64,000 bases of DNA from positions 62,001-126,000 of the forward strand of contig WSXW01000002.1 in assembly GCA_009773495.1 (NCBI GenBank), given 5' to 3'. The translations under genes and the position numbers were made by a program. This document shows positions 8,351-17,009 of the stretch, piece after piece (the stretch's first letter is position 1; each line of letters starts with the position of its first letter). The notes below the pieces were generated by a model that did not search any database, was not told the DNA's origin, and saw nothing but the letters and a program-made list of their open reading frames with translations. Source of the DNA: Bacillota bacterium (GTDB lineage Bacteria; Bacillota; UBA994).

Positions 8351-8357
8351 TTATTTC

Positions 8358-9410
8358 ATGAGAGGCTTACTAGTGTTTCTCTGCTTAGTAGTGTTACTGA
8401 CATCCTGCAAAGCCGCCCCTACTCCGCCCATGGATGTATCGCTAGAGTTCATACATCTCGAGGGACAAATTGTTTCTAGAAAAGTGGAAGTTAGAAGATG
8501 GCATGCTGTTATGGAATTAGTTGGGGCGAGCCCAATATTTGAAGTTTTTCGTTTGAGGGTTGGGAGACGGGAATTTGTGTGCGACGATCTGTTAAACGTA
8601 TACAACCCTACGACCAAAAAGTGGGTAGTTGTGTCGCAACAAGCAAAAGACTTGTTAGCTGATATGTGGTCTGAGCTTAAGGCTACCGCGTGTGCAGTGC
8701 CATTAGCGTGGGTTGAAGCTCAAAGGATACTGGAGCGGATGGACAGGGCGGAGGTCTTGGACATGGAAACAGGTAAGAGTTTCATGGTACAGCGGCGAGG
8801 CGGAACAAACCATGCAGATGTACAACCTGTGACGGGGGCGGATACCGCTATTATGAAAGAAATTTACGGTGGGGTATGGAGCTGGGACCGCAGGGCGGTC
8901 ATAGTAAAAATAGAAGGGAAGACACTCGCCGCATCTATGAACGGAATGCCGCATGGGCAGGGGGCATTGGCCAATAATTTCCCCGGTCATTTCTGCATAC
9001 ATTTTTGGGGCTCTATCACACATGCGTCCCGTGCCAAGGACTTAGGGCATCATTTAATGATAAGTAAGGCGGCAGGCGAGATTTGGGGAGTTATTCGCGG
9101 AGCTACCCCAGAAGCACAAGTGAAAAACATGGCCGCAGCTCTTAACCAGAAAGATTGGTGGCTAACACAGCTATTCCTATTGCCATTCTCGACGGCCGAA
9201 CTAGAACACATGATGGCGAATGTAGAGGCAATAGAAATAGATGAAACGGTTTTAGTGGGTCTTGCCAATGACACCTGTGAAGTACAGATTAGCGGAGAAG
9301 TGATTTATCGAGGCGGTAGAAAAGCAAAGTTAAGTACAACGATGGAACTAAGATTCGTTGAGGGGGTATGGAAGGTTGACCCCCAAGCCCTTAAAAGACT
9401 AATCGGATAG
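8358..9410 (+). CDS. Lipoprotein of unknown function with GHFCIHF motif
   Basis: 350 residues. The signal sequence ends in a lipobox 'LLTSC' (Cys17), so the mature protein would be lipid-anchored outside the membrane. The middle (about residues 175-235) holds 'NGMPHGQGALANNFPGHFCIHF' and 'SITHASRAKDLGHH'; from memory a similar HGxxxIxxNxxxGHFCIHFxxSxTH segment recurs in envelope proteins of Clostridia that carry peptidoglycan-binding domains, but I cannot verify this here. The C-terminal ~90 residues look like a separate alpha/beta domain. Function unknown. Confidence 0.7.
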   Translation: MRGLLVFLCLVVLLTSCKAAPTPPMDVSLEFIHLEGQIVSRKVEVRRWHAVMELVGASPIFEVFRLRVGRREFVCDDLLNVYNPTTKKWVVVSQQAKDLLADMWSELKATACAVPLAWVEAQRILERMDRAEVLDMETGKSFMVQRRGGTNHADVQPVTGADTAIMKEIYGGVWSWDRRAVIVKIEGKTLAASMNGMPHGQGALANNFPGHFCIHFWGSITHASRAKDLGHHLMISKAAGEIWGVIRGATPEAQVKNMAAALNQKDWWLTQLFLLPFSTAELEHMMANVEAIEIDETVLVGLANDTCEVQISGEVIYRGGRKAKLSTTMELRFVEGVWKVDPQALKRLIG

Positions 9411-9522
9411 TTCAATGTTCTGCTCAGTGTAGTCAGGTTGCTCAGTAGTACCGGTGCACTTAGAGCCCCAGATTCGGCAATTATGGTTCTATTTTCGGTA
9501 TGGTTAAGAGACATAGGCGGAA

Positions 9523-9553
9523 CGCTATAGTGGTAGCCTTTATTACTATAGCG
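9523..9553 (+). promoter_or_regulatory. Inverted repeat before the DUF606 transporter gene
   Basis: Perfect 9-bp inverted repeat CGCTATAGT ... ACTATAGCG separated by 13 nt; the right arm abuts the GAGGTG ribosome site. It could be an operator or an RNA hairpin limiting translation. Confidence 0.45.
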
Positions 9554-9564
9554 AGGTGAAGCTT

Positions 9565-10005
9565 TTGAGTTTGCTCAGTGCAGTCCTTGCGGCTATTGCG
9601 GGAGCGCTTATGGCCATTCAAGGATCACTTAACGCCTCCTTAGGGAAATTGATCGGTGTCTTGCGCGCAACTCTCTTTGTCCATCTTATAGGCACAATCG
9701 TTGTTGTAATTTTACTGGTGCTACCCTTTCTGCGTGAGCCGCAGCAGCGAACGTTGCGGGATGTTCCTTGGTACTTATACCTAGGCGGAGTGATTGGCGT
9801 CGGAATCATTTACTTGGTAGCCGTGAGCATTCCCCGCTTAGGCGTAGCAGCGGCTACCACCTTAATTATTGTAGGGCAGGTTGGCACTGCTTTAGCGATA
9901 GACGAAATGGGGGCCTTTGGCCTGCAGAGTGCCCCCTTTACATGGCTTAAGGGACTAGGCTTGGTGTTGCTGGCAGCCGGCGCTTGCATGTTGTTAAAAA
10001 AGTAG
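9565..10005 (+). CDS. DUF606 (YdcZ-like) DMT-type membrane transporter
   Basis: 146 residues with five hydrophobic segments, starting 'SLLSAVLAAIAGALMAIQGSLNASLGK', the pattern of the DUF606/YdcZ family in the drug/metabolite transporter superfamily. Members often act as pairs of half-size proteins; only one copy is seen here. The ORF track starts at GTG 9556, but that codon lies inside the GAGGTG ribosome site, so TTG 9565 is preferred. The ligand is unknown. Confidence 0.8.
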   Translation: MSLLSAVLAAIAGALMAIQGSLNASLGKLIGVLRATLFVHLIGTIVVVILLVLPFLREPQQRTLRDVPWYLYLGGVIGVGIIYLVAVSIPRLGVAAATTLIIVGQVGTALAIDEMGAFGLQSAPFTWLKGLGLVLLAAGACMLLKK

Positions 10006-10035
10006 CAGGGTAGAATCCCTGCTGCTTTATATTTC
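10004..10035 (+). terminator. Terminator after the DUF606 gene
   Basis: Stem AGCAGGG-TAGAAT-CCCTGCT overlapping the stop codon, followed by GCTTTATATTT (an imperfect T-run). Confidence 0.65.
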
Positions 10036-10128
10036 GCCAAGTCCTTATTTTGCCTACCGAAATGTTGCAGGAAAAGGGGTCAAAAATAAAGAATGATAGG
10101 AGTGAATGTTTTTAAAGGAGTGTAAAAT

Positions 10129-12105
10129 ATGGTAAGAACGAAGCGAAAAGTGACTGCTGAGGATATTTGGGCGTTTAAGTTCGTAGGTGACCCACAGCTA
10201 TCTCCAGATGCCCAGACGGTTGCCTATACCATTACAGCTACTAACGTAGAACGCAATGGCTATGACTCAGCCATTTTCCTGCATAACGCTAATGGTGGTG
10301 CGCCGGATTTATTTACAACTGGCACTCGTAGCAATGATACAGTGAGGGAGCATACCGCACGTTGGTCTCCACAGGGGGATAAGTTATTCTTTTTGTCTAA
10401 CCGCAACGGTAAGGAGCAATTATTTGTTATTGGCGTCAGTGGTGGTGAAGCTCGTCAATTGACGCGTACAGAAGACGGCATTGGGAACCCTATGTGGTCA
10501 CCAGATGGTACAAAAATAGCCTTTACCATGAAGCTCCCCAAAGGGAAGGGCGAAGAACCCGGTAATCCTGATGTGCGGATAATACGCCGTTTGCGGCACA
10601 AGATGAATGGAATTGGGTTTCTGGATGAGCGAAACCGCCATGTGTGGGTTGTAGATGTTATGAGCGGCGAACTAAGGCAGGTTACAAGTGGGGACTTTGA
10701 TGTGAGTCAACCCAGTTGGTCTCCCTGTGGTACTCAATTCGCGTTAACAACCTGCACCAATTCAGATGCGGATCTTAGCTACATTCCGGATGTATTTACT
10801 GTGGGCCTTGACGGTAAAGGGTTACGAAAGCTCACTCAAGGTTTAGGACCCTGCGCAAGTCCGGCCTTCTCTCCTTGCGGTAAGTACGTCGCTTACACTG
10901 GACACGACAAGGGAGAAGTAGGATATCTCGACACTCATATTTTTGTAGTTGGCGTTAGTGGGGAAGATGCCCCTCGCAACCTCTTGGCAGATTTCCCGAG
11001 AAGCGTAGGTAATAGCGTCGGGTCAGATACCCGTGCAGACAGGGGTGGCGTGGAGCCTGCTTGGACCGGAGATAGCTCTGAGCTAGTATTTGGTGCTACT
11101 GATGGTGGCAATTCCAACCTGTATGCCGTCAACATGCAGGGAGAAGTACGGCAAATCACCTCTGGAGACCAGTCAATTACTTCGTTTAGTCTTACAGGCA
11201 ACAAGATTGCTTATACTGCTAACCATGTCCTCAACCCAGGGGACATTTACGTATCAGACCTCTTGGGGTCTGCGCCTACTCGCCTCAGCCATGTAAATGA
11301 GGCTGTGCTTAACGAATTGGAACTGGTTGAGCCTGAGCGAATCGTCTTTAAGAGTGCTCTCAGCTGGCAGATCGAGGGTTGGGTCATTAAGCCCGTAGAT
11401 TCTAAGACTGGTGAGTTGTATCCATTAGTGTTGCATATTCACGGTGGTCCACACGCTACTTCTGGTAATGCCTTCTTCCACGAGTACCAACTTCTAGCGG
11501 CGCAAGGCTACGGCGTAGTCTACACTAACCCGCGTGGTAGCAGGGGCTATGGCTCCGAATTTACGCGGGGCGTAGTAGGAGACTGGGGTGGCAACGACTA
11601 TGTGGACCTAATGGAAGCAGTGGATTATTGCATCGAACAAGGTTGGGTTGATCCACTGCGCTTAGGAGTAACCGGGGGTAGTTACGGTGGATACATGGTT
11701 AACTGGATGGTTACTCAGACTAATCGCTTTAAGGCTGCAGTTACCTTGCGCAGTATCAGTAACATGTATACCAAGTATGGCACTAGCGATATTGGTTTCT
11801 ACGGTAATAAAGCCGGCATGGGCGGGGCAGATCTTTGGGATGATGAAGAATTCATCATGGCCCGTTCTCCTATGCGTCACGCCCGGAACGTCCGTACCCC
11901 AATACTCATTATCCATAGTGACCAGGACCTGAGGTGTCCCATGGAGCAAGCAGAACAATGGTTTATCGCCCTCAAGCGCCTCGGTGTAACTACAGAATTT
12001 GTCCGTTTTTCCGGTGAAAATCATGAGCTCTCCCGTAGCGGTAAACCCCGTAACCGTGTCGACCGCTTGTTGTTTATACAGGATTGGTTTGAGAGGTATT
12101 TGTAA
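10129..12105 (+). CDS. S9-family serine peptidase (acylaminoacyl/dipeptidyl peptidase type)
   Basis: 658 residues, cytoplasmic (no signal peptide). The N-terminal two thirds is a beta-propeller with WD-like 'WSPQGDKLFF', 'WSPDGTKIAF', 'WSPCGTQFAL', 'FSPCGKYVAY' blades. The C-terminal alpha/beta-hydrolase has the nucleophile in 'GGSYGGY' (Ser ~518), Asp in 'HSDQDLRCP' and His in 'GENHELS'. Such enzymes cut short or blocked peptides after they enter the propeller tunnel. A TAAAGGAGTG site precedes ATG. It appears monocistronic; a repeat-rich gap follows. Confidence 0.92.
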   Translation: MVRTKRKVTAEDIWAFKFVGDPQLSPDAQTVAYTITATNVERNGYDSAIFLHNANGGAPDLFTTGTRSNDTVREHTARWSPQGDKLFFLSNRNGKEQLFVIGVSGGEARQLTRTEDGIGNPMWSPDGTKIAFTMKLPKGKGEEPGNPDVRIIRRLRHKMNGIGFLDERNRHVWVVDVMSGELRQVTSGDFDVSQPSWSPCGTQFALTTCTNSDADLSYIPDVFTVGLDGKGLRKLTQGLGPCASPAFSPCGKYVAYTGHDKGEVGYLDTHIFVVGVSGEDAPRNLLADFPRSVGNSVGSDTRADRGGVEPAWTGDSSELVFGATDGGNSNLYAVNMQGEVRQITSGDQSITSFSLTGNKIAYTANHVLNPGDIYVSDLLGSAPTRLSHVNEAVLNELELVEPERIVFKSALSWQIEGWVIKPVDSKTGELYPLVLHIHGGPHATSGNAFFHEYQLLAAQGYGVVYTNPRGSRGYGSEFTRGVVGDWGGNDYVDLMEAVDYCIEQGWVDPLRLGVTGGSYGGYMVNWMVTQTNRFKAAVTLRSISNMYTKYGTSDIGFYGNKAGMGGADLWDDEEFIMARSPMRHARNVRTPILIIHSDQDLRCPMEQAEQWFIALKRLGVTTEFVRFSGENHELSRSGKPRNRVDRLLFIQDWFERYL

Positions 12106-12107
12106 AA

Positions 12108-12320
12108 AGGGCGTTCCTTGTAGAGTGCGTTCCTGGTTCCTCGTAGAGCGTACACGGTACACAGGAGAGTGCCCAGAAGGGCGTACCTCGTACTTCGTAC
12201 CTTGTGCACCCGCAGGTAGATCATCAAGCTTCAGTCTCCAGAAGAACAGGCTCCTGAAGACTGGTTTCTGTCGTCTGAAGACTTCTACAGCCTAATGCCT
12301 CAAGCCTAATGCCTAAATCC
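12108..12320. repeat. Dispersed GTTCCT/GTACC repeat cluster, copy 1
   Basis: Non-coding stretch holding GCGTTCCTTGTAGAGTGCG TTCCTGGTTCCTCGTAGAGCG, then GTACACGGTACAC and GTACCTCGTACTTCGTACC, then CTGAAGACTGG/GTCTGAAGAC and two CCTAATGCCT(C/A)AA units. The same short words recur at other intergenic sites of the window (see the other repeat entries). It fills most of the gap between the S9 peptidase and the small Cys-rich gene. Confidence 0.55.
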
Positions 12321-12389
12321 CCTAAGCATGTTTACCATTTTCCCTAGGGGGCATACTGTAGCAGATAGTGGGAAAAGGAGGTGTGGGGA

Positions 12390-12542
12390 TTGGCCGTCAA
12401 ATGCTCTACCAAGGATTGTAAGTGGTGCGCCTCAGATGATCAGTGCAGTAACAATCAGCTTGTTAACCAAGTGCGCACAGGTGCTATGAGTAGATCGAGT
12501 TGCTCCGGTAAGTCATGTAAGGGTTATCAACTGAAGAGCTAG
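12390..12542 (+). CDS. 50-aa Cys-rich protein, DUF1540-like (not in ORF track)
   Basis: AAAAGGAGGTG lies 6 nt before TTG 12390. The frame encodes 50 residues with six Cys (positions 5, 10, 13, 19, 38 and 43): VKCSTKDCKWCASDDQCSNN, then CSGKSCKG. The spacing C-x4-C-x2-C-x5-C followed by two more Cys resembles DUF1540, small presumed metal-binding proteins of Bacillota; that assignment is from memory. It stops at TAG 12540-12542. Too short for the ORF track. Its role is unknown. Confidence 0.65.
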   Translation: MAVKCSTKDCKWCASDDQCSNNQLVNQVRTGAMSRSSCSGKSCKGYQLKS

Positions 12543-12751
12543 GTCAAGAAGGGGGTGTCTCTCAAAATAAGAGCACTCCCTTTAGAATGTGCATACCCTG
12601 GGTACGGTAAGCCTGATGCAGCTGAGGGACTATCTATCCCTGATACAGAGGAGGTTGCTTCCGTTATTCTTGCCTCTTCTTTTATGTATAGGGACTGTTT
12701 TGCCGCTTCATAAAATGGTAAAATGGAAAAAGAGGCCAAGGGGGTGCAACG

Positions 12752-14062
12752 TTGCGTAAAGTAATAGTTGTGTTAGTTGTGGCGTTAGCTCTAGGGACTG
12801 TGGCATATCAGGTAAAATCACTTCTAGAGGTAGATCTAGCTCTCGTAACTGTTCAGGAGTCCAAGCTGCTCTCGGTGCAGGAGCCACTTGAGCTCGAGTT
12901 TAATCGAGCGACAAAACCGGAGGAGCAGCTGATATGGTTTGAACCACAAGTGGAAATTACTGTTTCCTGGAGTGCTGACGGCAAAACAGCTACAATTATA
13001 CCTAAGGAAGGGCTCTCCTATAACACCAGCTACACTCTGCGCGGCACAGGATTTGAGCTTAGCTTTACTACTGAACCCCTACCTACATTTACTATTGTTG
13101 CCGGGGGAGACGTTTTATTAGATAAACTTCCGGGGGAAAACGTAGCCCTATACGGGCCTGACTATGTCTTTGCCGGGATGGGCGATTTGCTTAAGAATGC
13201 GGATATTGCGTTTGCTAATTTAGAGAGTCCTGCTAGTCGACACGGAGAGAAAGTAACACCCAAGAATTTTACGTTTCGTAGTACTCCTGAGGCTTTAGAT
13301 GCGCTGGTGGCTGCTTCGATTGATGTGGTATCATTCACTAATAACCACTGCCTTGATTTTGGTATAGATGCTTTCCTAGACACCTTGGAGCACTTGCGTG
13401 AACGCGGAATCGCCTATGTTGGGGCGGGGAAAAATAGACACGAAGCTCTTAGCCCACATGTCCTAGAGGTAAACGGGGTGGAGGTAGCGTTTTTGGCCTT
13501 TACTCAGAAATCCTTTTTACCCGCTTGGAGCTATGACCTGTGGGAAGCGCAGGAAAACAAACCTGGAGTCATCTTTCTGGATGGTGAAAAGGGGCGCAGG
13601 GATATCCTCACGGCAGTGGCTGAGGCAGAGGCCCAAGCTGATGTTGTATTAGTCTCCTTACATTGGGGGTATGAGGGCACATTGGCTCCCCAAGTTTGGC
13701 AACAGGAGTTGGCTCAAGCGATTATTGATGCTGGCGCTACCGCGATTTTAGGGCATCACCCACACTTGCCTTTTGGCGTAGAGTTATATGCGGGCAAACC
13801 TATAATTTATAGTCTGGGTAACTATTTATTCCACCCCTACGATCCTGCTGCGCGCGAGAGTTTCGTGGCTCATTTGGAGATAGACCTACTAGGCGAAGTG
13901 CAAACAAAACTATACCCTATATTTATGGAGCAGGGCACAGTGAGGCTGCTTGAGGGGGAGCAGGCAACACGCATACTCCAGGTGATTGCCGATCGGTCAA
14001 CGCGTCTTGGGACGGAGTGCGCTGTCCGAGGCGATTATGTGGAGGTAATATCAGTTAGATAG
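12752..14062 (+). CDS. CapA-family protein with N-terminal Ig-like domain
   Basis: 436 residues. An N-terminal hydrophobic segment (1-20) is followed by an ~85-residue beta domain ('PLELEFNRATKPEE', 'WSADGKTATIIPKEGL', 'YNTSYTLRGTG') of the Big_5/SbsA Ig-like type. From ~residue 110 comes the CapA/PgsA metallophosphatase-like domain: 'AGGDVLLD', 'ANLESP', 'FTNNHCLDFG', 'SLHWGYE', 'GHHPHLPFGVE', 'SLGNYLF'. CapA proteins are tied to poly-gamma-glutamate export, but many homologues stand alone with unknown substrates; no capB/capC is next to it. TTG start after GGGGGTG. The HD-GYP gene follows after 14 nt. Confidence 0.82.
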   Translation: MRKVIVVLVVALALGTVAYQVKSLLEVDLALVTVQESKLLSVQEPLELEFNRATKPEEQLIWFEPQVEITVSWSADGKTATIIPKEGLSYNTSYTLRGTGFELSFTTEPLPTFTIVAGGDVLLDKLPGENVALYGPDYVFAGMGDLLKNADIAFANLESPASRHGEKVTPKNFTFRSTPEALDALVAASIDVVSFTNNHCLDFGIDAFLDTLEHLRERGIAYVGAGKNRHEALSPHVLEVNGVEVAFLAFTQKSFLPAWSYDLWEAQENKPGVIFLDGEKGRRDILTAVAEAEAQADVVLVSLHWGYEGTLAPQVWQQELAQAIIDAGATAILGHHPHLPFGVELYAGKPIIYSLGNYLFHPYDPAARESFVAHLEIDLLGEVQTKLYPIFMEQGTVRLLEGEQATRILQVIADRSTRLGTECAVRGDYVEVISVR

Positions 14063-14076
14063 GAGTAGAATGCATA

Positions 14077-15258
14077 ATGCTAGACTTAGAGATCAATCTT
14101 TCAGAGCTGGTCCGGGCTTTATCTCAAGCGCTAGACTTAGCAGAGTACAATACATTTGTGCATCATGGGCAGCGCGTGGCCTACATCGCTGTGAGGGTAG
14201 GCCAGACCTTGGGCCTTAACGAGACAGGGCTTAGAGCGTTATACTACGGTGGATTGTTACATGATATCGGTGTAACAGGGGCCGGCGGGGTTAGGCGCCT
14301 TGAGGATGAACTATTTCTTAAGTCACATGGTACCATTGGTGCTTTGCTGGTGGCAAAGCTGCCGCTGCCGGAGGTGCCTCTTTTAGTTAAGCATCACCAT
14401 GAGTCCTATGATGGTAGCGGAGTAAATGGCTTGCGCGGAGACAACATTCCCATTGGAGCTCGCCTCTTGAACTTGGCCGATGCCGTAGACGCCTGTGTCG
14501 CAGGGCAGGAGCTAAGCTTGGTGCTGAAGGAATCTGTAGCAGCTATGGTGCAAGGTGGGCGTGGGAGCTCCTTTGATCCCGACGCCTGCGATGCTTTTCT
14601 ATCTACCATAAAGCAGGACCGGTTTTGGTTTGACCTGCAAGGAAGAAATCTTTATTCGGCCTTGCAGATGTTGCAAATGGATAGCACGTCGAAAGTGGAC
14701 TGTGATGAGCTTGAGTCAATCGCTCTGGTCTTTGCCGATATTATTGATAGCAAAAGCCGTTTTACTAGAACTCATTCGGTAGGACTAGCAGTTTTGGTGA
14801 GAAAAGTAGCTCAGGCCAACTCGTTATCTGAGCGCACAGATAAGCTACTCTTCAGTGCGGGGTTGCTGCACGATCTAGGTAAGCTGGCTGTCCCCAACGA
14901 GATACTGGAGAAACCAAGCGGACTAACGCCCGAAGAATATTACATCGTTAAGTCCCATGTTTATTATACGAAGGCCATTCTTAGTCAGGTTAGGGGGCTG
15001 AGCGAACTAGCCAATTGGGCGGGTAATCATCACGAACGTCTAGATGGCAGGGGGTATGCTGATAGGCTGCCCGCTAGTGCTCTAGGGGTGGAGGACAGGC
15101 TTATGGCGATTTGTGATGTATACCAGGCGCTAACAGAGGAGCGGCCCTATCGCCAGGGTGAATCACCACGGAAAGCATTGGAAATAATAGAATCAATGGT
15201 GAAGGGCGGCGGCCTCTGTCCTAAAGCGACAGGGATGGTAGCCAATACAGTGTTGTAG
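14077..15258 (+). CDS. Tandem HD-GYP-like phosphodiesterase
   Basis: 393 residues with two HD domains in a row. The first (about 15-165) shows 'HHGQRVAY', 'GGLLHDIG' and 'KHHHESYDGSG'. The second (about 210-380) shows 'RTHSVGLA', 'AGLLHDLGK' and 'GNHHERLDGRGY', then 'DRLMAICDVYQALTEERPYR', which is the HD-GYP signature. HD-GYP enzymes hydrolyse cyclic di-GMP or related dinucleotides. There is no sensor or receiver domain, so regulation might come through the first, somewhat divergent HD unit. It sits 14 nt after capA-like and 8 nt before DUF896, probably one operon. Confidence 0.85.
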   Translation: MLDLEINLSELVRALSQALDLAEYNTFVHHGQRVAYIAVRVGQTLGLNETGLRALYYGGLLHDIGVTGAGGVRRLEDELFLKSHGTIGALLVAKLPLPEVPLLVKHHHESYDGSGVNGLRGDNIPIGARLLNLADAVDACVAGQELSLVLKESVAAMVQGGRGSSFDPDACDAFLSTIKQDRFWFDLQGRNLYSALQMLQMDSTSKVDCDELESIALVFADIIDSKSRFTRTHSVGLAVLVRKVAQANSLSERTDKLLFSAGLLHDLGKLAVPNEILEKPSGLTPEEYYIVKSHVYYTKAILSQVRGLSELANWAGNHHERLDGRGYADRLPASALGVEDRLMAICDVYQALTEERPYRQGESPRKALEIIESMVKGGGLCPKATGMVANTVL

Positions 15259-15266
15259 GAGGTTTT

Positions 15267-15485
15267 ATGCTTAGTAAAGAGAAGCTAGAGCGCATTAACT
15301 TGTTGGCACGCAAGAAAAGGGACGGTGTACTTAGCCAGCAGGAGATAGATGAGCAGAGTGCTTTGCGAAACGAATACATTAAGGCTTTTCGCACCCAATA
15401 TGAAGGGCACGCGAAGGCCATGGGCTTGCAGAAAGTTCCGAAGAAGCTTCACAGCTGTGGCTGTGGCTGCGGGCATAAGCACTAG
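15267..15485 (+). CDS. DUF896 (YnzC-like) small protein
   Basis: 72 residues. The core 'RINLLARKKRDGVLSQQEIDEQSALRNEYIKAFR' matches the DUF896/YnzC family, small helical hairpin proteins of Bacillota whose role is not settled. An unusual C-terminal tail 'HSCGCGCGHKH' could bind metal. TAGGAGG precedes ATG with good spacing. A strong hairpin follows. Confidence 0.85.
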   Translation: MLSKEKLERINLLARKKRDGVLSQQEIDEQSALRNEYIKAFRTQYEGHAKAMGLQKVPKKLHSCGCGCGHKH

Positions 15486-15494
15486 ACAGAGGGG

Positions 15495-15540
15495 CACGCA
15501 ACAGGGGAGGCATCTTGCCTCCCCTGTTGCGTGTGCGGTT
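15495..15540 (+). terminator. Very strong hairpin after the DUF896 gene
   Basis: Perfect 18-bp stem CACGCAACAGGGGAGGCA / TGCCTCCCCTGTTGCGTG with a 3-nt loop. The following sequence has only scattered Ts (GTTGTTCTT), so it may be a bidirectional stop or an RNA-stabilising hairpin. Confidence 0.65.
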
Positions 15541-15606
15541 GTTCTTCGTAGAGTGCGTTCCTAGTTCCTTGCAACGAAGAACCAAGGAACCAAGAACGAG
15601 GAATGA
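15538..15606. repeat. Dispersed GTTCCT/AGGAAC palindromic repeat, copy 2
   Basis: GTTCTTCGTAGAGTGCGTTCC TAGTTCCTTG faces CAAGGAACCAAGAACGAGGAA; the arms GTTCCTTG and CAAGGAAC are perfect complements around ~11 nt. Shares TAGAGTGCGTTCCT with copy 1. It lies between convergent genes. Confidence 0.6.
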
Positions 15607-15621
15607 CCAAGCAGAAACATC

Positions 15622-16779
15622 CTATCTTTCAAAAACTACGTTGCCATCAATTAGTACTTTCCAAGCCTTGCCGCTAATTTCAAGCGGGCTACCATCGAAG
15701 ATTACAACGTCGGCATCCTTGCCTGCTTCTAGGCTACCAACGCGGTCATCAAATCCGAGAATCTTAGCAGGATTGATAGTAATGGCGCGGAGGGCAGCCA
15801 TTTCATCCATACCTGCTGCTACAGCCATGCCAGCCATGAGTGGCAAGGAGGAGAGGGGGACAACCGCAGAGTCAGTGGTAATAGCTACAAGAACACCGGC
15901 TCTATCCAGCACACCAGGAGTGTCAAAGGTTTTATTCGCTAGTTCAAATTTGGAACGGTGACCGAAGCTAGGGCCAACTACGGCGGGGAGATTTTCCTTC
16001 TTAATATAGTCAGCTATAAGGTGCCCCTCGGTGCAATGTTCTAGGGTTATCCTTACGTTGAACTCCTTAGCGATGCGGATAGAGGTAAAGATGTCGTCCG
16101 TCCGGTGAGCATGAGCTTTTAGAGGGATCTCTTTGCGCAGAACAGGAATCAGCGCCTCAGATTGCATGTCGAAGGCGGGGAGCTTAGATGCGTCATCACT
16201 GGCACGCTCTATAGCCTCCATGTAGCGTTTTGCTTTCATCAATGCTTCTCGTATGATAGCAGCCGTACCCATACGGGTAGAGGGCATTTTCTTTTGTGCG
16301 TGATATACGCGCTTGGGGTTCTCACCGAAAGCGCATTTCATAGCGATAGGGTCTTTAATAATCATTTCGTCAACACAAACGCCATGGGTCTTCATAGCCA
16401 CAAAAGTGCCACCAATGACATTCGCGCTTCCAGGTCCAGTAGCACAGCTAGTCACACCAGCATCGCGGGCTTCTCTAAAAGCTATATCCATGGGGTTTAT
16501 GGCGTCAATTGCACGGAGATGTGCAGTTACGGGAGCAGTCATCTCGTTAGTGTCGTCGCCCTCAAAGCCAATGGAGCTTTCCCACATACCTACGTGACAA
16601 TGTGCTTCTACAAAACCCGGGTATACGCTGCGACCACCAGCGTCGATTACTTCTGCACCAGTAGGTGCATCGATGTGCTTAGCGACTTCGGCGATCTTGC
16701 CGCCATTAATCAGCACACACCCGTTCTCAAGCACAGGTCCGATCATAGTGTAAATTTTTCCATTCTGAATTAGAATCAA
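15622..16779 (-). CDS. Metal-dependent amidohydrolase (imidazolonepropionase-like)
   Basis: 385 residues. The N-terminal beta-sandwich and 'VYPGFVEAHCHVG' (HxH metal site) open an amidohydrolase TIM barrel; further ligands are plausible in 'KAHAHRTDD', 'LEHCTEGH' and the Asp of 'TTDSAVVPL'; the end 'GSLEAGKDADVVIFDGSP' is the usual C-terminal strand. The substrate cannot be told. The ORF track begins at 16824, but AAAGGAGGT lies 8 nt before TTG 16779, where 'ILIQNGKIYTM' is the normal family start. A DppA peptidase lies upstream on the same strand, hinting at peptide or amino acid catabolism. Confidence 0.87.
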   Translation of the reverse strand: MILIQNGKIYTMIGPVLENGCVLINGGKIAEVAKHIDAPTGAEVIDAGGRSVYPGFVEAHCHVGMWESSIGFEGDDTNEMTAPVTAHLRAIDAINPMDIAFREARDAGVTSCATGPGSANVIGGTFVAMKTHGVCVDEMIIKDPIAMKCAFGENPKRVYHAQKKMPSTRMGTAAIIREALMKAKRYMEAIERASDDASKLPAFDMQSEALIPVLRKEIPLKAHAHRTDDIFTSIRIAKEFNVRITLEHCTEGHLIADYIKKENLPAVVGPSFGHRSKFELANKTFDTPGVLDRAGVLVAITTDSAVVPLSSLPLMAGMAVAAGMDEMAALRAITINPAKILGFDDRVGSLEAGKDADVVIFDGSPLEISGKAWKVLIDGNVVFER

Positions 16780-16866
16780 CTTTGTTGACCTCCTTTTGTC
16801 GAGTACCTTATATGTATTAGGCAAGGAAATAAGAATTCCTGCTTGGATATTTTGGTTATCGTATGA

Positions 16867-16986
16867 TTATGGGAGCGTTTTAGCCAACTCAATGGCCTTT
16901 GCGATCATAGTGTGCCAGCGCTCTGGCGGCGCATACTTAGCGAGAGCCTCAGCCAACATTTGCTCAGGCGAGAGGCCGTTGTCCAC
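16867..16986 (-). CDS. Possible short ORF or gene remnant downstream of dppA
   Basis: After the dppA stop another minus-strand frame reads VDNGLSPEQMLAEALAKYAPPERWH... and ends LAKTLP-TAA at 16867. The protein-like reading extends upstream (SLVKEW) into dppA without a start codon; the first usable start is GTG 16986 after AAGGA, giving 39 residues. It could be a small helical protein or the tail of a decayed gene. Low certainty. Confidence 0.3.
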   Translation of the reverse strand: MDNGLSPEQMLAEALAKYAPPERWHTMIAKAIELAKTLP

Positions 16987-17009
16987 CCATTCCTTAACTA
17001 ATGAAGTCG

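Noticed and set aside
10078-10100. CtsR-like heptad (GGTCAAAAATA) before the S9 peptidase
   Set aside because: Only one heptad is present; CtsR needs a tandem repeat. clpP and lon leaders have none either.
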